The position numbers and the translations under genes are program-made. The notes beneath the pieces are model-generated. The model did not search any database and was not told where the DNA came from. It was given only the letters and a program-made list of their open reading frames with translations. Shown here piece after piece: positions 1 through 6,000 of a stretch of 7,165 nt of DNA (position 1 is the stretch's first letter; each line of letters opens with the position of its first letter). The stretch is from a bacterium. Its GTDB lineage: Archaea > Nanoarchaeota > Nanoarchaeia > Woesearchaeales > UBA10216. The stretch covers positions 1-7,165 of the forward strand of contig JAAGZO010000007.1 of NCBI GenBank assembly GCA_024206195.1. The letters run 5' to 3'.

Positions 1-3000
1 ATTCATCATCAAGTTGATAGCTTTGAGCGATTCGACCGGTCTTTTTATCCTTAACCTTTTCTCCCTCAACCAATACTCCCGCGTTTACCAACTCTTGGAC
101 TTCAACAGATATCGTAGTCCGACCATAAGGAACTTCCTTCCGCTCGCCTGCCTTACGGTCAGTCACCCAATGCTTGCGGCCAGAAGCAGCAAACATCCTC
201 TCCATCTCGCCAATAGTAAGCCCACGCTCAGACAAAAGATCCCGCAACATTCTCCAGTTCTTTGGAATACTTATGGTTTTAAGATATCCTGCGGGTGAGC
301 CTTTGGGGGCGTCTTTAGCTTTCAATCGACTATGGGCAATAATGCGTGCAGCAAGAACCTCATACACTGAAACTCGCTCTCGATCATCGCCGTAGGTACT
401 CTTAGGAACACCAAGTAAAACCTTAACATCTAAATGACTTACATCCGCTCCGGCAATCACAGCATCAGCCATTTTACCAATCTGCACGTAGCTTCCGCCC
501 CTGTGCACCGCTTGATCTAACGACAATAACTTTATCAAATCCCGCCACCGGATAATATTCTCCGGAATTATTACGCCACATTCAATTAATGAAGCGGTCA
601 TAGAATTTTTATCACCTTGAGCAATATAGGTAAACTGTGGTGTTCCATGCTGAATATTCGCTGCCTCAAGAAAAATTAAAACTTCCTGATAATCGTATCC
701 TTCGCCATCAACCAACCATTTCTGCAAAGCCGGTATAACTACCAACTGCTCAAAATCTTCTTGCCTCTCTGCAACTCCATATTCAACATTCAAGATTTTG
801 TCGATGTCAGCCTGAACTTGTCTGACATTTTTGTTAATAGCTTCTGCTGTAAGCTTAATCGTGTTTCCAAGATCACCATCTCCCAGCTCAGCAACTCGCG
901 CCATCCCTTGACCATAACCTGAGTTCTCATCAGTAGATTCCGGGGACGGTTGGCTTAATTCAGAGGACCGGAGGGAAGGCTTCTTGTTATCTTCCGGCGT
1001 GTCAGATGTTTCCTGGGTACGGATTAATGTTCGAGCTTGGTTAATAACCGTATCTAGGGTTATGTAACCCGCTGGAATCGTTCTTTCTATTCGCATATCT
1101 GCTAACGTTACAATAGCTTCATATAATTGACTGTTTTGGTTTTCTTTATGCTTGGCGATTGCACGGAATAGTGATTCGACTTTGCTAGCATTTGGTAATG
1201 TAATCAAACCTAAACTATATAGTGCACCGGCCGCTCTTCGAGCTTGAGCAACACGAGCTTGCGCGCTTTGATCAATAACTTCCAGAAGCTGCTCTAGTAC
1301 TCCAGCAGAGCTATTACCGTCTTCTTCTAATTCTTTTGCCAATACCAACAAGGCTTCGTATCCAAGAGAAACGTCTTCGTCGCCGCCTAACGAGTGAGGT
1401 TTTTCTCTTTCTATCCCCACTGGAACATATTCCTCGTTTTGATAACCGTCGTACGGCATCACATTTTTAGCATTTTCCGAGGACGGTCCACTTAATTCAT
1501 CTGTTGAAGAAACAGAAGTGCCCTCTTTTTCTAAAAGTTGGTGATGGGATCCTTTGGAAGGGGGGGTGCCAACGATCTCTAAAGCTTTATCTTTTAATTG
1601 CTCTGGGTCGTCGGTGCTATGGAGAATTCCATCTGCGAATCCTTTATTTATTGCTTCTGCTCTGGCAACGATTTCCGTCTCGCTTAAACTCATTGATAGC
1701 TCTGCACCGTACAACATTTCACAAGCAATAGTTTGCGCTGTAAGCCCTACGACAATATCTGACAATCTAAGCTCTGCCATCCGGCTTGGTGTATTCCCTG
1801 CCTGTAACAATGCTTTACTCACGATATCATAAAATATTGTGGATATTTTAGCTTCCAAAATCTTAATAGCTGAAGAATCTTTATCCCCGGGGCTAAGAAT
1901 CGCATACTCTCGAATAGCGTAATTCAAATCTGCTTTTCTTGACCAACCGAGCCCTGAATTGCTAATTAACCCTAAGACTAATTTGCTATCAGCTACTGAG
2001 TCAACTTCCGGGGACGGTTGGCTTAATTCATCTGGCGAAACTTTGGCGTCATCGTTACTGTCAGTTAAACGGGTCTCCTCCCCAACAATAGGATTCGACT
2101 GATTATCAATTATCGCAACTATTGAGGCTGAATCTACAATGCTCTCCTCCTTGCCTGAGAATTTTTGACTTGCGATTGAATCTCTGCCTAGCTCGGGCTC
2201 AATATAGGAGCCATATATACTTAATCTACCGGCCTCAAAAGTTATATCTTCTACGGTAACTTCATTAATTTTCTTTTCCCAAATAACGCTTTGTGGCTGG
2301 ATACTAAGCTTTCCTTCTTTGTACGAATTTGCGGAACAGATACTCATAACAACATCTTCACCGGAAAAAGTTAAAGCCATTGTTGTACCATTGCTATCCT
2401 CCATATGACGCAACCCTGCATAGTCGCCTAGCTCTGAATCAACACCTTCTACTAGTGTGGTATCCGGCATGTCTTGAGCTCTGCGGGAAAAAATCTCCCT
2501 AGCTGCCAGTAAAACTCTTTTCTGATCCGTAGATATACTTGGTGTAGGCTCAATATAGGGACCATATATATTTAATCTACCGGCCTCAAAAGTTATATCT
2601 TCTACGGTAACTTCATTAATTTTCTTTTCCCAAATAACGCTTTGTGGCTGGATACTAAGCTTTCCTTCTTTGTACGAATTTGCAGAACAGATACTCATAA
2701 CAACATCTTCACCGGAAAAAGTTAAAGCCATTGTTGTACCATTGCTATCCTCCATATGACGCAACCCTGCATAGTCGCCTAGCTCTGAATCGACACCTTC
2801 TACTAGTGTGGTATCCGGCATGTCTTGAGCTCTGCGGGAAAAAATCTCCCTAGCTGCCAGTAAAACTCTTTTCTGATCCGTAGATATACTTGATGTAACT
2901 TCCGGGGACGGTTCGCTTAATTCACCTGTTGAAGAAAGTGGACTATCCCTTTTTCCTTCTTTTTCTCCAACATTAACTCCCCAAATACGATTGCGCATGT

Positions 3001-6000
3001 TATTTATCTTAGAAGATAAATCAAGATAAAGGATCTTTGTAGCGTCTCCCTCGCTCCATGGGTCCCCGGCCTCGAGGCCAGTTTTTTTAAGTTCATCAGC
3101 GGCTTCCCGTAAGCCCGGCTGACTTACGTCGATATTAGCAATAAGATATTCTATTGCTTTATGCACACCACTATCTCCATCCGCATAATCAAGAATACGA
3201 TCTGCTATGCGCAGACGTAACTCCCAAGAAAGATCAGGGTTGTACATATTCGCTGTAAGCATTGGTATATACTCGTTAAGGAATGTGCTTCTCTCGCGCG
3301 ATCTGACAATACGTTCAATTTCTGCGCGAAGCTCAGCTTGTTTACGTCGCAAATTACGCCGGTCTCTAAATCTCTGCCAAACAGACCCTCCCAGCTTCTC
3401 CCAAAAATTAGCAAGACCAATAGCCATATTACTCAACAAAGGCCAATGACCCTCTTGTCCTTGGGAGCCCCTTGGAAAAAGGGGAGCGCCCTCTTTTTCT
3501 ACAACGACAACTCTTTCGATACTGGCATCAGCTCCTCCACGGATTATCTGCAAAACTTCCTGGAAAGAATGATTCTTACCGGCCAATTGATCACCCATCT
3601 GCGCAGCTCTGTCCCGAATCTCCCTTTGTGCCGCTTCTGAGTCAATAGCTTGGCTAGCAATTTGCGATGCTGAAAACTGTAACCTTTCAGCAAATTCCTG
3701 AAAATTCTCCATGCCTAAATAACTCGGTCGCCAAAATGTTGCAATTTTTCTTTGCAGTTCACTTGCATCTAAATAACCCTGGGCAGCTGCCTCTTCAAGC
3801 AGTGCTATCGACCAGATTACATCCCTTTTCAATTGCCTTAATTGTTCTGAAGTGCCATTAAGCCTAAGCGGAGTAAGAAAATCACCGTAGCCTGGTTTAT
3901 CGTTGCGAAAAATCTTATCAAATGCATCTTCGAAAAGACGATAATCAACAAAAGCCGTCTGCCTACTTGTTTTTTTATAAGGTACCTCTCTAACCAACTG
4001 TTGAATACTTCTAAACGTGTAGCCGCCCTCTTTAACATAATTTCGAATTCGTTCGGCTCTTGTTTTGATTTTTTCCTGTACATGCTCTGGTATTCCATCA
4101 AACAGACGATTAGCTAAACCTTCCATTGCTACCACTCGATCAACCGAAAAATCATCTAGATTATTTTGGGTAGTAGCGATAACTGAATCAATGCGCCACT
4201 TCATCTCTCTGGCATCGACATAGCCCATAGAAACTACCGAGTCAATAACTGCCATACTCCAAGCCAAACGCCCTTGATGCTCAGCCTGATCGCTAGATAC
4301 GTTTTGATCATTTTTTGACCGGTTAGCTTGACGGCGATTCGAGCCTTGGCCTCCTGCTGTATTTCCGAAAGACATTTCCCTGATTAAATCTTCAATACCA
4401 CTTTCTGAAAAATTTCCATTTTTAACTTCAGCTTCTACAACTTTTGCTCTTTGTGTAATCCTCTCTCTATCCTGCGGTGGTACTTTTCCCAAAACGCCAT
4501 GAAGAAGAAAAGTAATTGCTCCTAAATAATCCATGGAGTTAGGATCTATGCCAGCCATATCTCTTTGTATTAAATCTTCCATTTCTTTCGCACCAACATG
4601 CCCCAAGGAAACTATTCCATCAATAACTGCCATAGTATACGCTAATGCAGCTTGAGGGTTAAAAAAGAAATGCTGAAATTCATCTTCAAGCGAACCAACA
4701 CCATCCCGTGGTGATCTACCCAAAACCCCACGACCCATCAAATAAGTTACATCACTTTCGGTGATGCCGATATTTTTATCAGCTTCCATGACGATTCTTC
4801 GTTTCTCGGTCTTTTCTTCATCGGTGTAGGAACTGTTGCGGTACCAGCCATCTTCGTTAGGTTCGCCTAATTTTCCTTCACCGATAAGGTGGGCTTGCCA
4901 AATAGCATCAAAGTGGTTGTCGAGAAGTTGCTGCAGACGCGTGCGGCGTGCATTATCTGGCAAACGATCAATTGACTCTTGGGCGCGAACGCGGATTTCG
5001 TCGGGGGATTCTTTTTTGGAAAGGGCGCTACCAGTTTTTTCCTTCAAAAGTTGGTAGAGTGAGCCTTTGGGGGCGTCGCCATCTTGTTCTCGAACATAGT
5101 TAGTAATAGCTGAGGTTATATCGGACTCTGCGATATCGCTGACGTCCTTCTTCAAAATAACTCTTCGCCCATCAGAAGGGTTTGCGTTTACAGTAGCAAG
5201 CGTAGTTATCTCCATGCTAACTTCCCTGCCACGAATAACGAGAAATAGACCTTCGGCATGAATGCCATATTGGAAAATCAAATTAGCATACCTCGCTAGA
5301 CGAGCTTCGCCATAAAGCGACACAAACATTCCTGAACCATGCTTATAATCTTTCGAACGAGCAGCGCTTTCTTCAAACATTGCCTCAGCTTTGTTTAATA
5401 ATTCTTCGACAAGAACTTCCGAGGACGGTCCACTTAATTCACCTGCAACCCCCACCACCCCAAGATCAACCTTTGCACGAATTGGATTTTCTGCAGTGGC
5501 CTTTCCTTGTGAACCATCTTTCTTAGTAGTTATGTCTCTTACCGAACCATCACGGTCTCCGTCACCATCATTATCTTCTTCACCACCGAAAAGATGACCA
5601 CCAGAATAATAGCGGCGATTGATATTCTTTTGGGTTGCGGGGTCGTAATCTTTCCTTATATAGTTATAGACACCTTTTTTGTAGGCTTCTACATATTGAC
5701 TGTATATCTTTTCCTTAATATTAAGATCCTGGGTCTCTACACCTTTGACTTTCTTTTGATCAAGGTAGATCTTTTCATAGATGGAGTTATGCAGTTTCTG
5801 CTTGAACCAGGTAGCCAGAATTAGTGCATCGTATACTTGCCGAAGATGTGCAAAGTGTTTTCCATGGTTTACTTGATCTTCAATCATTGGAAGAATGATC
5901 TCTTTGGTAATCTGGGCAGATAATTTATTGATGTCATGACCCCTGTTTTGTAGGGGCGGCAGATCTGCCGCCCTTACAATATTTTGTTTTTGGGCAAGGT

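Noticed and set aside
1504..1832. Two overlapping plus-strand ORFs of 75 and 92 codons
   Set aside because: They lie opposite the continuous giant frame, have no ribosome binding site of note, and include translated repeat sequence. They are shadows of the minus-strand gene.
3207..3640. Plus-strand ORFs of 80 and 100 codons
   Set aside because: They are antisense to module D copy 3 and the charged helical stretch, with no start signal and no domain-like composition.
3838..4101. Minus-strand ORF of 87 codons
   Set aside because: It is on the same strand but in a different frame from the giant gene and wholly inside module D copy 2. The giant frame shows the repeated, family-like protein there.
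938..5441. Repeat A as a CRISPR array
   Set aside because: Copies are hundreds to thousands of bases apart, inside coding sequence, with no regular spacers.
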